This document shows positions 1-6,271 of a stretch of DNA of 19,041 nt, in pieces. Location of the stretch: positions 1 through 19,041 of the forward strand of contig CAYILC010000007.1 of the NCBI GenBank assembly GCA_964364145.1, written 5' to 3'. Within the stretch, counting starts at the first letter, position 1, and each line of letters starts with the position of its first letter. The notes below the pieces were generated by a model, which saw only the letters and a program-made list of their open reading frames with translations, had not been told where the DNA came from and searched no databases. Source of the stretch: CAYILC01 sp964364145 (lineage in GTDB: Bacteria; Patescibacteriota; Microgenomatia; UBA1400; UBA12028). A program made the translations under genes and the position numbers.

Positions 1-1
1 T

Positions 2-202
2 TCGTATTATGCATGGATCTCGGATGGCCAGAAAACCACCAACCTTGGTATGCTCCGAATGGAGAAGGGTGGATTTTTACTTGACTACAAAGGGACGACT
101 GTTTTACCCTCAACCTTTACCGTCACAGTTTCAAAAGAATCAAGAAATGATGATGTTATCGAGGAAAAGATTCTTGAAGGAGCGGTTCAAATAGGGCAGT
201 AG
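2..202 (+). CDS. C-terminal fragment of an RskA-like anti-sigma-factor domain protein (5' end outside window)
   Basis: An open frame enters the window at base 2 and stops at 200-202, giving 66 residues with no start inside. It reads YYAWISDGQKTTNLGML, then a glycine-rich turn and FTVTVSKESRNDDVIEEKILEGAV. This pattern (YxxWL, then G.L, then a beta-strand VTVxxExxx..P..xVLxG) resembles the C-terminal extracytoplasmic domain of anti-sigma-K factors (RskA_C). Members of that family sit in the membrane and sequester an ECF sigma factor through an N-terminal domain, which would lie upstream of this window. Recognition rests on short motifs only. It could also be another surface protein with this beta-sandwich domain. 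Reading frame and stop are certain; function is moderate. Confidence 0.55.
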   Translation, partial: SYYAWISDGQKTTNLGMLRMEKGGFLLDYKGTTVLPSTFTVTVSKESRNDDVIEEKILEGAVQIGQ

Positions 203-267
203 ATCACGCAGAAGTGTATACATAAAACGATTGTTAAAGCTCTTGAGAAGTACACACAAACCGCCAC

Positions 268-296
268 TTGAAGTCTACCTCGAGAGTATATAGAAT
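268..296 (+). promoter_or_regulatory. Sigma-70-type promoter of the 65-aa protein gene
   Basis: TTGAAG (268-273) and TAGAAT (291-296) are separated by exactly 17 bp, a good match to -35/-10 consensus. The predicted transcription start is near 303, leaving a leader of about 34 nt that ends in an AAGGAGG ribosome-binding site (327-333). The 203-336 gap holds nothing else I can recognise. Confidence 0.6.
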
Positions 297-336
297 AGAA
301 AGATAGCCATAATAAACCAAACAAAAAGGAGGACGT

Positions 337-534
337 ATGGCGTTCGCATATAAAAACAGTAAGGGGCAGACATACTATCTGCACACCCAAAAAGTGACCC
401 TCAAAAACGGTCGCCAACAGGTTATCTATTTCTTCGCTCGCGATATTCGCAGCGGATCATTAGATGCTGTTCCAGCCGGCTACAAAGCGGTTGAGACACA
501 GAGAACCGGCATGCCGGTACTCAAGAAAGCATAA
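337..534 (+). CDS. Small conserved-type hypothetical protein (65 aa)
   Basis: This is a 65-residue soluble, basic protein that begins MAFAYKNSKGQTYYLHT and continues through alternating charged and aromatic stretches, ending GMPVLKKA. The start is well fixed: a strong AAGGAGG lies a few bases upstream and a consensus promoter precedes it. The repeated K-x-G-(Q/R)-x-x-x-Y/I-Y-(F/L) pattern (residues 8-15 and 23-32) suggests two short beta hairpins. I recall similar short proteins with N-terminal YKNSKG..YYL in many Patescibacteria, with no known function. It has no signal peptide or membrane segment. It is followed at once by a hairpin terminator, so it appears monocistronic and is probably well expressed. 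Function is unknown. Confidence 0.75.
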   Translation: MAFAYKNSKGQTYYLHTQKVTLKNGRQQVIYFFARDIRSGSLDAVPAGYKAVETQRTGMPVLKKA

Positions 535-554
535 TCGCTTTTTTCATTGAATAA

Positions 555-582
555 AAAGGGCCTCGGGAAACCGGGGCTCTTT
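555..582 (+). terminator. Rho-independent-type terminator after the 65-aa gene
   Basis: AAGGGCCTCGG (556-566) and CCGGGGCTCTT (571-581) pair over 11 bp with one G-U beyond Watson-Crick in each half, closed by a GAAA tetraloop. A555 and T582 can extend the stem. The trailing T run is short (CTCTTT then GGG), so termination may be incomplete. It lies 21 bp after the stop codon. Confidence 0.7.
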
Positions 583-600
583 GGGTGTAAGGGACGAAAA

Positions 601-622
601 GGGAAGATCGGGACTTGTCCGT
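601..622 (+). repeat. Direct repeat, copy 1
   Basis: GGGAAGATCGGGACT (601-615) followed by TGTCCGT. The same 15 bases recur at 679-693, followed by CTCCGT. This copy sits in the loop half of a longer imperfect hairpin (590-640), in which AGGG, GAAAAG and CGG on the left face CCG, CTTTTC and CCCT on the right. No gene lies here. Confidence 0.6.
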
Positions 623-678
623 ACCTCTCTTTTCTACCCTAACCTCAAGTTGTGAACAAACACTACAATCTGGTGAAC

Positions 679-699
679 GGGAAGATCGGGACTCTCCGT
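679..699 (+). repeat. Direct repeat, copy 2, over the -35 zone of the DUF59 gene
   Basis: This is the second copy of the 15-base core GGGAAGATCGGGACT (679-693), ending CTCCGT. It ends 10 bp before the -10 hexamer of the gene at 722, so it covers the place where a -35 element or an activator or repressor site would lie. No TTG-type -35 is present, so it could be a regulator-binding site. Confidence 0.55.
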
Positions 700-706
700 T
701 AACGAC

Positions 707-715
707 TGGTACAAT
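707..715 (+). promoter_or_regulatory. Extended -10 promoter placing transcription start at the ATG (leaderless)
   Basis: TGG-TACAAT (707-715) is a TGN-extended -10 element. Exactly six bases (716-721) separate TACAAT from the ATG at 722, so the expected +1 is the A of the start codon. No Shine-Dalgarno sequence lies upstream of that ATG. Confidence 0.6.
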
Positions 716-721
716 GCGCGT

Positions 722-1090
722 ATGAACTCAACCCCAACCCCAACCCCAACCCAAAGAACTTCTCGCCTTGCTCCAGAAATTATCAAGAAACAACTCAACA
801 CAATTCTCGATCCCGAACTTCATATTGGTCTTGTGGATCTTGGATTGATCTACGATGTTTCTGTTTCACCAGTACAAACCTCAAAAGATAAACGTCAGCA
901 CATTTATATCGTAATGACACTAACCTCGGTTGGCTGTCCATTGGCTGGAACCTTTGATGCAATGGTGAAGCAAGGCCTCACAGAACTCCCCGGCATCGAG
1001 CCAAACGACATCACTGTGGAACTTACGTTTGATCCGCCATGGATTATGGACATGATGAATCCTGAAATGCGGGCGGAGTTGGGGTTGTAA
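722..1090 (+). CDS. MIP18/DUF59-family (SufT/PaaD-like) iron-sulfur assembly-type protein
   Basis: This 122-residue protein matches the DUF59/MIP18 family over residues ~15-122. DPELHIGLVDLGLIYDV (30-46) is the family's signature, TSVGCPLAG (68-76) carries the conserved cysteine (C72), and FDPPW (103-107) is the usual C-terminal motif. Family members help assemble or deliver Fe-S clusters to target proteins in the cytoplasm. The first ten residues are a PTPTPT run encoded by a (CCCCAA)n-like repeat and are probably disordered. No SUF or ISC genes are visible nearby, so the client is unknown. The start is supported by the leaderless promoter just upstream rather than by an RBS. The family assignment is firm; the exact role is inferred from the family. 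Confidence 0.88.
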   Translation: MNSTPTPTPTQRTSRLAPEIIKKQLNTILDPELHIGLVDLGLIYDVSVSPVQTSKDKRQHIYIVMTLTSVGCPLAGTFDAMVKQGLTELPGIEPNDITVELTFDPPWIMDMMNPEMRAELGL

Positions 1091-1110
1091 ATCATGCAAT
1101 CAAACAATCA

Positions 1111-1119
1111 TGATATTAT
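1111..1119 (+). promoter_or_regulatory. Candidate extended -10 for the cupredoxin gene
   Basis: TGA-TATTAT (1111-1119) is a TGN-extended -10. The expected start is near 1126, giving a leader of about 50 nt before the ATG at 1178, which has its own AAAGGAG site (1166-1172). No good -35 is seen. Confidence 0.35.
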
Positions 1120-1177
1120 GGTTGGGCGTGTAATAGGTCGATCAATCTTTCGGTGAAATATATATAAAGGAGAAATA

Positions 1178-1597
1178 ATGAAAAAATTGATAATCATTTC
1201 GTTGGCGACGGTGTTTCTTGGAGGGTGTTCATTGCGGGCACTTCTACCTCAACCACAGTCTCAAACTTCAACGCCATCACTAGCGACATCGCCATCCCCA
1301 TCCCCATCAGCAATAACAGAAGCAGACAAAACGATAGAGATTTCTGCTTCCAACTTTACGTATGATAAAAAAGAAATCCGCGTAAAAAAAGGTGAGAAGG
1401 TGACGATAAAGTTTACTAACGGTGAAGGATTCCACGATTTTGTTATCGATGAACTCGAAGTGAAGACGCAACGCATTCCAGAAGGTCAATCTGAAACGGT
1501 GATGATTCCAACCGACAAGATTGGAGAGTATGCATACTATTGCTCCGTTGGAAGCCATCGAGCACAAGGCATGGAAGGCAAACTCATTATTGAGTGA
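1178..1597 (+). CDS. Cupredoxin-domain lipoprotein (plastocyanin-like)
   Basis: This 139-residue protein has a type II signal peptide: MKK, a hydrophobic core and the lipobox LGGC, so Cys17 would be lipidated and the protein anchored on the outer face of the membrane. A Ser/Pro/Thr linker (about 25-46) is followed by a cupredoxin domain (51-139). The type 1 copper ligands are all in place: His86 (GFHDF), then Cys122, His127 and Met132 in YYCSVGSHRAQGM. It should bind copper and carry single electrons, or store copper, at the cell surface. No oxidase, reductase or copper pump is in the window, so its redox partner is unknown. An AAAGGAG site fixes the start. Confidence 0.88.
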   Translation: MKKLIIISLATVFLGGCSLRALLPQPQSQTSTPSLATSPSPSPSAITEADKTIEISASNFTYDKKEIRVKKGEKVTIKFTNGEGFHDFVIDELEVKTQRIPEGQSETVMIPTDKIGEYAYYCSVGSHRAQGMEGKLIIE

Positions 1598-1604
1598 GGT
1601 GTAC

Positions 1605-1631
1605 ATGCTTGAAAGTCGAACGAAGATATGA
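1605..1631 (+). CDS. Putative 8-codon leader ORF coupled to rpiB
   Basis: ATG at 1605, preceded by GAGGT (1597-1601), opens a frame coding MLESRTKI that stops at TGA 1629-1631. The stop overlaps the rpiB start codon in an ATGA arrangement (1628-1631). The rpiB ATG itself has no clear Shine-Dalgarno, so ribosomes finishing this mini-ORF could re-initiate on rpiB. It is very short, so it could be chance. Confidence 0.3.
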   Translation: MLESRTKI

Positions 1632-2065
1632 CGATTTATCTCGGTGCGGATCATGGCGGATTTTCACTCAAAGAATTTCTTAAAAATGAGCTGATTAAGC
1701 CAGGTTATATTGTTGAGGACTGTGGTGCCTTCACCTTAGATCCAGCCGATGATTATCCTCTGTACGCGCAGGTAGTTGCAAAGAAAGTATTATCAAATCC
1801 AGCCTCATTTGGCGTATTGTTGTGCCGAAGCGGAGCGGGGATGGAGATAGCAGCGAACAGGTTTGAAGGGATACGGGCGGTGGAATGTCGAGATGCCGAT
1901 GAGGCTATTCATGCTCGACAACATAATGATGCAAATATTCTGGTTATGAGTGCGGATGGTATACGGCAAGAATTGGCAAGAGATATTGCGCAGATCTTTC
2001 TGTCAACACCATTTACACAAGCGCCTAGACATGTGAGAAGAATACAAGAAATTGAAAGTGAGTAG
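1628..2065 (+). CDS. rpiB: RpiB/LacAB-family sugar-phosphate isomerase (ribose-5-phosphate isomerase B)
   Basis: This 145-residue cytoplasmic enzyme matches the RpiB/LacAB family end to end. GADHGGF (6-12) binds phosphate, DDYP (41-44) is conserved, and the catalytic cysteine is Cys66 in LLCRSGAGMEIAANR. HARQHNDANIL (95-105) contains the active-site His99, and RHVRRI (134-139) is near the end. The family interconverts ribose 5-phosphate and ribulose 5-phosphate in the pentose-phosphate pathway. One oddity is CRSG where most members read CGTG or CGSG, which may tune substrate choice. It heads a run of closely spaced genes on the same strand, and the next gene starts 3 bp after its stop. The family is certain. 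The exact substrate (ribose, allose or galactose phosphate) is not proved. Confidence 0.9.
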   Translation: MTIYLGADHGGFSLKEFLKNELIKPGYIVEDCGAFTLDPADDYPLYAQVVAKKVLSNPASFGVLLCRSGAGMEIAANRFEGIRAVECRDADEAIHARQHNDANILVMSADGIRQELARDIAQIFLSTPFTQAPRHVRRIQEIESE

Positions 2066-2068
2066 TTC

Positions 2069-2983
2069 ATGAGTTTTGAGCTTTCAAAACAAGTGAGAGG
2101 AGTTCTTGAAGTAGGTAGTACTGCTGTCGGAGCAGAGGTGCTCCGATCTCAAGTTGCTCGTTTTGCCATGTTGCAACTTCAGCCGATTATTGAAAAATTT
2201 CAATCGCAAGGCACTCAAGTAGTTTTAGAAAAAATCCATGAAGCTGGGAAATCTTTTTGGTGGGATATCGCGCTTCATATGTCAAAAGAGATTTCCTTGG
2301 AATCTGTACACCTTGCCGAATTGGGAGCCGTTTTAGCAGTTCCTCTGATAGCCCGGATGAGTGAGTACCGAGTGATGAAAGATGTAAAAATTGTCTTTTC
2401 TCTTCGAAAAATTGCACTGATTTTAATCGCCGTTACTCCCATCTATTTCGAACTTGCGAGCACGATTCAGAACTATCTTCATCAATATCCAACTCTTCAA
2501 TTACCTGTGGATGCGGGAGTGTTCATCGCTGGAATATTGATAGGAGGAGAATATCTCTTGAGTTTGTTCGAGATTATTGGTACAGCCATGATGAAAAATG
2601 CAGAGAAGAGAGCGGTTGAAGATCAACAAGGTAGCAATATTGAGGCGGGAAAAATTGCGTTAGGAAGTAGACAAGTCAGGCTAAATAGAATACAGGAACG
2701 AAGAAGTGGAGTTACAGCCCCGGAGGATAAAAAAGTACGAAGCAGAGTAGCAGTAAAAGCGGAAGAAATAGCAATGAGAAATCAAATACTTTGGGATAAA
2801 TTTATGAGCACAAAGTCTATACAAGTTACTGTCATGACTGGACGGAAATCGAAGATGTCAGACTTACAAATTCAACGCGAATTGATAAAAAGAATGAATC
2901 AAAATGGCGGTGTGGAGTTTGTACAAATGATTCAGGCATTAAATAATATATGGGATAAACATAGTCAAGAATTTACATTCTGA
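2069..2983 (+). CDS. Unknown protein with two predicted membrane helices (304 aa)
   Basis: I do not recognise this family. An N-terminal ~95 residues are mostly helical and amphipathic, with a hydrophobic patch LAELGAVLAVPLI (82-94). Two hydrophobic segments follow, about 113-131 (IALILIAVTPIYFELA) and 147-170 (DAGVFIAGILIGGEYLLSL). A long, basic, probably cytoplasmic helical tail runs from about 177 to 304 (NAEKRAVEDQQ..., ending in WDKHSQEFTF). There is no signal peptide and no catalytic motif that I can see. It is squeezed between rpiB (3-bp gap) and the Rpe-like gene (TGATG, one-base overlap), which implies co-translation, although a membrane protein is an odd partner for two soluble sugar-phosphate isomerases. 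The coding call is firm; the function is unknown. Confidence 0.85.
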   Translation: MSFELSKQVRGVLEVGSTAVGAEVLRSQVARFAMLQLQPIIEKFQSQGTQVVLEKIHEAGKSFWWDIALHMSKEISLESVHLAELGAVLAVPLIARMSEYRVMKDVKIVFSLRKIALILIAVTPIYFELASTIQNYLHQYPTLQLPVDAGVFIAGILIGGEYLLSLFEIIGTAMMKNAEKRAVEDQQGSNIEAGKIALGSRQVRLNRIQERRSGVTAPEDKKVRSRVAVKAEEIAMRNQILWDKFMSTKSIQVTVMTGRKSKMSDLQIQRELIKRMNQNGGVEFVQMIQALNNIWDKHSQEFTF

Positions 2984-3633
2984 TGCTTACTCAAATGATC
3001 TTTCCCTCCATCCTCACAGACTCGCTAGATCTTGTACAAGAACAGCTAAATCTTGTGCAAGGGTTTGTTTCAGGTGTTCAAGTTGATATCATCGATGGTG
3101 AGTTTGCAGATAACATCACCATTCATCCAATTGATTTACAACATGTGAGCGTTGGAAATCTCACGATTGATATCCACCTCATGACGAATGATCCAATCAA
3201 CGACATTGTGGAGTGCCAATCTGTGCCAAATCTGCGCGCAATCATTGCGCAAATTGAGCACATGCCCTCCCAAAAAGATTTTATCGATCATGTGAAGAGT
3301 TTTGGGTGGAAGGTTGGGTTGTCATTGGACCTCTATACGCCAGAAAATGAAATAGTAGATGACATACTCAAACAACTTGATATTCTTCAAGTGATGAGTG
3401 TAAAAACTGGATACCAAGATCAAGACTTTCAACAATCAGCACTCGAAAAAATTAAACAATCAGCAGAACGGCTGAAAACACTCAACCCAACCTGTGAACT
3501 TTTTGCTGACGGGGGAATCACACCAATAACTTGGAAATTGTGTAAAGAAGCAGGTGCGACACGCGCCGCTATTGGGCACGATCTTTGGTCATCACAAAAT
3601 ATTGCGGAATCATTCCAAGAGCTTCTATACTAA
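2983..3633 (+). CDS. Ribulose-phosphate 3-epimerase-like TIM-barrel protein (divergent)
   Basis: This 216-residue protein has the usual Rpe length and landmark order: PSIL (8-11), VQVDIIDGEFADN (32-44), DIHLMTNDP (63-71), QVMSVKTGYQDQDF (136-149) and ADGGI (175-179). Rpe interconverts ribulose 5-phosphate and xylulose 5-phosphate using a metal held by two His and two Asp. Here Asp35, His65 and Asp176 are retained, but the first His (H in the usual HVDVMDG) is Gln33, and the VNPGFGGQ loop is VKTGYQDQ. The enzyme may therefore bind metal differently, act on another sugar phosphate, or be impaired. It starts at an ATG overlapping the previous stop by one base, and no RBS is visible, so translation is probably coupled. 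The fold is sure; activity as Rpe is uncertain. Confidence 0.78.
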   Translation: MLTQMIFPSILTDSLDLVQEQLNLVQGFVSGVQVDIIDGEFADNITIHPIDLQHVSVGNLTIDIHLMTNDPINDIVECQSVPNLRAIIAQIEHMPSQKDFIDHVKSFGWKVGLSLDLYTPENEIVDDILKQLDILQVMSVKTGYQDQDFQQSALEKIKQSAERLKTLNPTCELFADGGITPITWKLCKEAGATRAAIGHDLWSSQNIAESFQELLY

Positions 3634-3637
3634 GAGT

Positions 3638-4315
3638 ATGGCAGATCCGATACACACTACGCCAACAGTTCCAGATCGTCGACAGAGGCGAACGGTTGTT
3701 CACGATAGCTCACAAACTTCTTCCGAAGCCCGATATCAGCTAACGAGGCGTATTCGTAATGTTGCATTTTTTGGGTATGCAGATGCAGAACCAACCTCGC
3801 CGTTATATAAAGCCGCATTCGACACCGCGGCGCTTCTTGCAAAACAAGGCTTAACGATTGTCGACGGCGGTGGTCCTGGTGTTATGGACGCGGCAACCAA
3901 AGGAGCGCAATCGGTTGGGGGCGAGACGCTTTCGGTGGTGTTTTATCCCAAGGATGCACCAGGCTTTGAAGGGCGATACGTTGGCAACATTCCAGATACC
4001 GAGATTGTGACACACAACTATATCGAACGTATGCACAAATTGATGGAACACTCCGATCTTTTCATTATTTTTAATGGTGGAACAGGGACGATTTCCGAGT
4101 TTGGAACGGCTTGGGTGTTGGCGCGACTGTATTTTGGTCATCACAAGCCGTTTATTCTTTTTGGAGATTTTTGGCACGAGATTTTGAATGTAATTAAAAA
4201 AAACATGATGATGCGTGGAAACGAGTTTGACGTGCTTCGGATTGTCACGACTCCAGAGGAAGCGTTTTCTGCGGTTTGGGCATTTGACGAGGAACTTGTC
4301 GAAAGGAATCAATGA
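3638..4315 (+). CDS. LOG-family protein (cytokinin-activating-type nucleotide phosphoribohydrolase)
   Basis: This is a 225-residue protein. The first ~35 residues are polar and probably disordered, and the Rossmann-like LOG domain runs from ~40 to 215. The motifs are GGGPGVMDAATKGA (77-90), ERMHKLMEHSD (130-140, Arg131 aligning with the family's catalytic Arg) and NGGTGTISE (146-154), the family's PGGxGTxxE with Pro replaced by Asn. Family enzymes hydrolyse purine nucleoside 5'-monophosphates, releasing the base and ribose 5-phosphate; older annotations call them lysine decarboxylases. The frame is open upstream to 3554, but that would lie inside the Rpe-like gene. The ATG at 3638, 4 bp after its stop, is the better start. 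It overlaps the next gene in ATGA. Family certain, substrate inferred. Confidence 0.85.
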   Translation: MADPIHTTPTVPDRRQRRTVVHDSSQTSSEARYQLTRRIRNVAFFGYADAEPTSPLYKAAFDTAALLAKQGLTIVDGGGPGVMDAATKGAQSVGGETLSVVFYPKDAPGFEGRYVGNIPDTEIVTHNYIERMHKLMEHSDLFIIFNGGTGTISEFGTAWVLARLYFGHHKPFILFGDFWHEILNVIKKNMMMRGNEFDVLRIVTTPEEAFSAVWAFDEELVERNQ

Positions 4316-5262
4316 ACTTATTGAAATTTGACGTTGTCTCTATTGGTTCTGCTATTTTAGATGTATTTTTTCAATCATCGCATTTTCAATTGGTAGAAAA
4401 AGATGGCGGAGTGGTGTTATGTGAACGATTTAACGAAAAAATCGAGGTGGAGAAATCTATGATTTCCTCTGGTGGAGCGGCCACTAACACCGCGGTGGGG
4501 TTTGCACGACTTGGTCTACAAACAGCCTGTATTGCCGAGATTGGACAAGATATTGGTGGCGCAGTGGTGTTACAAGAACTTCAGCGCGAAGGCGTTGATA
4601 TCTCGCACATGGTGAAGGAGTCCAACGAGGAAACCGGTATTTCCGGATTGCTCATTTCGCAAGATGGCGCACGCACCGCACTGGTACACCGTGGAGCGGC
4701 CGGTATGCTCACAGTGAATGATCTTGATCTTGATGCCATTGAAACAAAGTGGATTCATCTCTCTTCCATTGGGAATCTTGAGCTCATTGCGCATATCTTT
4801 GATGTTTGCGCTCAAAAACACATCAAGTTGAGCTGGAACCCTGGAAATTGGGAGATCGATCAAATGGTTTCTGGTCAGTTGAAACCGGCATGGGATGTGG
4901 TGGAAATCTTGTTTGTGAATAGGAAGGAGATGGCACAACTTGGGAACATGGATTTGGCCGACGAAACAGTTTGGAAAAGCGATTGGTGCTTTGTTGGACC
5001 AAAAATCTCGGTTGCTACCGATGGCAAGAATGGCGGACGATATTGTGTTGATGGAGGTTGTCATTGGTACGATGGTATTCCTGTTGCGGTTGTTCAAGAA
5101 ACTGGCGCCGGAGATGCCTTCGCAAGCGGCGTTGTTGCAGGACTATTGATGAACAAGAACATTGAACAATCTATAGAAATTGGCGGGAAGAATGCGGCAT
5201 TTGTGGTTGGACATCTTGGGGCAAAAACCGGCTTGCTCACGAAAGAAAAACTCGCGTTATGA
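4312..5262 (+). CDS. PfkB-family carbohydrate/nucleoside kinase (first of two)
   Basis: This 316-residue protein has the full ribokinase fold. GGAATNTAVGFARLG (54-68) is PfkB signature 1, and ETGAGDAFASG (263-273) is signature 2, with Asp268 as catalytic base and the GAGD anion hole. NRKE (203-206) matches the usual N-x-x-E motif. PfkB enzymes phosphorylate the hydroxymethyl group of sugars or nucleosides with ATP in the cytoplasm. The sequence is not close enough to ribokinase, fructokinase or adenosine kinase for me to choose. The lid strands around 36-52 are longer than in minimal ribokinases. It overlaps LOG and the second PfkB gene by 4 bp at both ends (ATGA), so all three should be translated together, and a related substrate is likely. 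Confidence 0.88.
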   Translation: MNLLKFDVVSIGSAILDVFFQSSHFQLVEKDGGVVLCERFNEKIEVEKSMISSGGAATNTAVGFARLGLQTACIAEIGQDIGGAVVLQELQREGVDISHMVKESNEETGISGLLISQDGARTALVHRGAAGMLTVNDLDLDAIETKWIHLSSIGNLELIAHIFDVCAQKHIKLSWNPGNWEIDQMVSGQLKPAWDVVEILFVNRKEMAQLGNMDLADETVWKSDWCFVGPKISVATDGKNGGRYCVDGGCHWYDGIPVAVVQETGAGDAFASGVVAGLLMNKNIEQSIEIGGKNAAFVVGHLGAKTGLLTKEKLAL

Positions 5263-6215
5263 ACCCTCTCATAAGCTCGCGCATTATTGTGACCGGGTCG
5301 TTAGGCGTGGACGTTATCATGGACTTTCCTGGTCGGTTTGCGGATCGGATTATGCCGGATAAACTGCATCAAATTTCATTAAGCTTTTTAGTGGAGACAA
5401 TGAAACGAAACTTCGGGGGTGTTGGGGGAAATATGACCTATTCACTCAAGTTGCTGGGAATGAATCCGATATTGGTCTCTATTGCCGGAAATGATTTTGG
5501 TCCGTACAAGAAGTTTTTGGAAAAACACAAGATCGATACATCAACGATTGTTATCCGAAAAGATCTTCCAACAAGTACATACACCGTGATTACAGATAAG
5601 GATGACAACCAAATTGGTTCGTTTTACTTGGGGCCAAGCAGTTTTGCGCATGAACTTGATATATCAAAAGCACTTCCGGCACAATTCATCGTCATTGCCC
5701 CCACCGCACCGAAGGCAATGATGAGATATGTGGAAGACGCGATCAGGCTCAAGATGCCATATCTCTTTGACCCGGCATTTCAGATAGAAACGTTTTCTGT
5801 TGAGGAACTTAAACATGGAATAATACACGCCAAGATTCTCATAGGCAACGATTATGAGATTGCCCTTATGGAAAAGAAGCTAGAATGTTCCCATGCAGAG
5901 TTGCTGAAGATGGTTCCAGTCTTAATTACCACGTTGGGAGGCAAAGGTTCTCGAATTGAGACGAAAACAGAAACTATTGAGATTGGTGTTGCCAAAGTTT
6001 CTTCTGTTGTTGACCCGACCGGTGCCGGTGATGCATATCGCGCGGGATTTCTTGCGGGCTATCTTCGCGGTAAAGACCTACAATCGTCCGGTCAAATGGG
6101 TTCTCTTGCTGCTGCATATGCGGTGGAGAACTATGGGACTGTGGCGCATATGTACACACTGGGACAATTTCAAAAACGCTATTTGCAAAATTTCAAAGAC
6201 GAGATATCCTTATAG
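5259..6215 (+). CDS. PfkB-family kinase resembling mycobacterial/archaeal adenosine kinase
   Basis: This 318-residue ribokinase-fold enzyme has GGVGGNMTYSLKLLG (53-67), NQIGSFYLG (117-125), ND-Y-E (197-200, the N-x-x-E site) and DPTGAGDAYRAGFLAG (252-267, catalytic Asp258). The run from GGVGGN through AGNDFGPYKKFLEKHKIDTS to the NQI-SFY motif resembles the PfkB-type adenosine kinases of mycobacteria and archaea rather than ribokinase. The predicted reaction is adenosine + ATP to AMP + ADP. It lies directly upstream (56 bp) of S-adenosylhomocysteinase, whose product is adenosine, which fits. A general nucleoside or sugar kinase is the alternative. The start overlaps the previous stop in ATGA. 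Confidence 0.8.
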   Translation: MNPLISSRIIVTGSLGVDVIMDFPGRFADRIMPDKLHQISLSFLVETMKRNFGGVGGNMTYSLKLLGMNPILVSIAGNDFGPYKKFLEKHKIDTSTIVIRKDLPTSTYTVITDKDDNQIGSFYLGPSSFAHELDISKALPAQFIVIAPTAPKAMMRYVEDAIRLKMPYLFDPAFQIETFSVEELKHGIIHAKILIGNDYEIALMEKKLECSHAELLKMVPVLITTLGGKGSRIETKTETIEIGVAKVSSVVDPTGAGDAYRAGFLAGYLRGKDLQSSGQMGSLAAAYAVENYGTVAHMYTLGQFQKRYLQNFKDEISL

Positions 6216-6271
6216 CGATCTCAATAGAGAAAATATCCGCACTATCGCATAAATCAACACAAAGGAGCCGC

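Noticed and set aside
1307..1654. A 115-codon minus-strand frame over the cupredoxin gene
   Set aside because: Opposite strand of a gene with lipobox and copper ligands; no RBS and no recognisable composition.
3554..3637. 28-residue N-terminal extension of the LOG protein
   Set aside because: It lies within the 3' end of the Rpe-like gene in another frame. ATG 3638, 4 bp after that stop, fits the operon layout.
4570..5097. A 175-codon minus-strand frame inside the first PfkB gene
   Set aside because: It lies wholly opposite a gene with complete PfkB motifs, and its translation shows no domain. It is an antisense shadow, like the 153-codon frame opposite LOG (3851-4312) and the 157-codon frame opposite ahcY (6962-7435).
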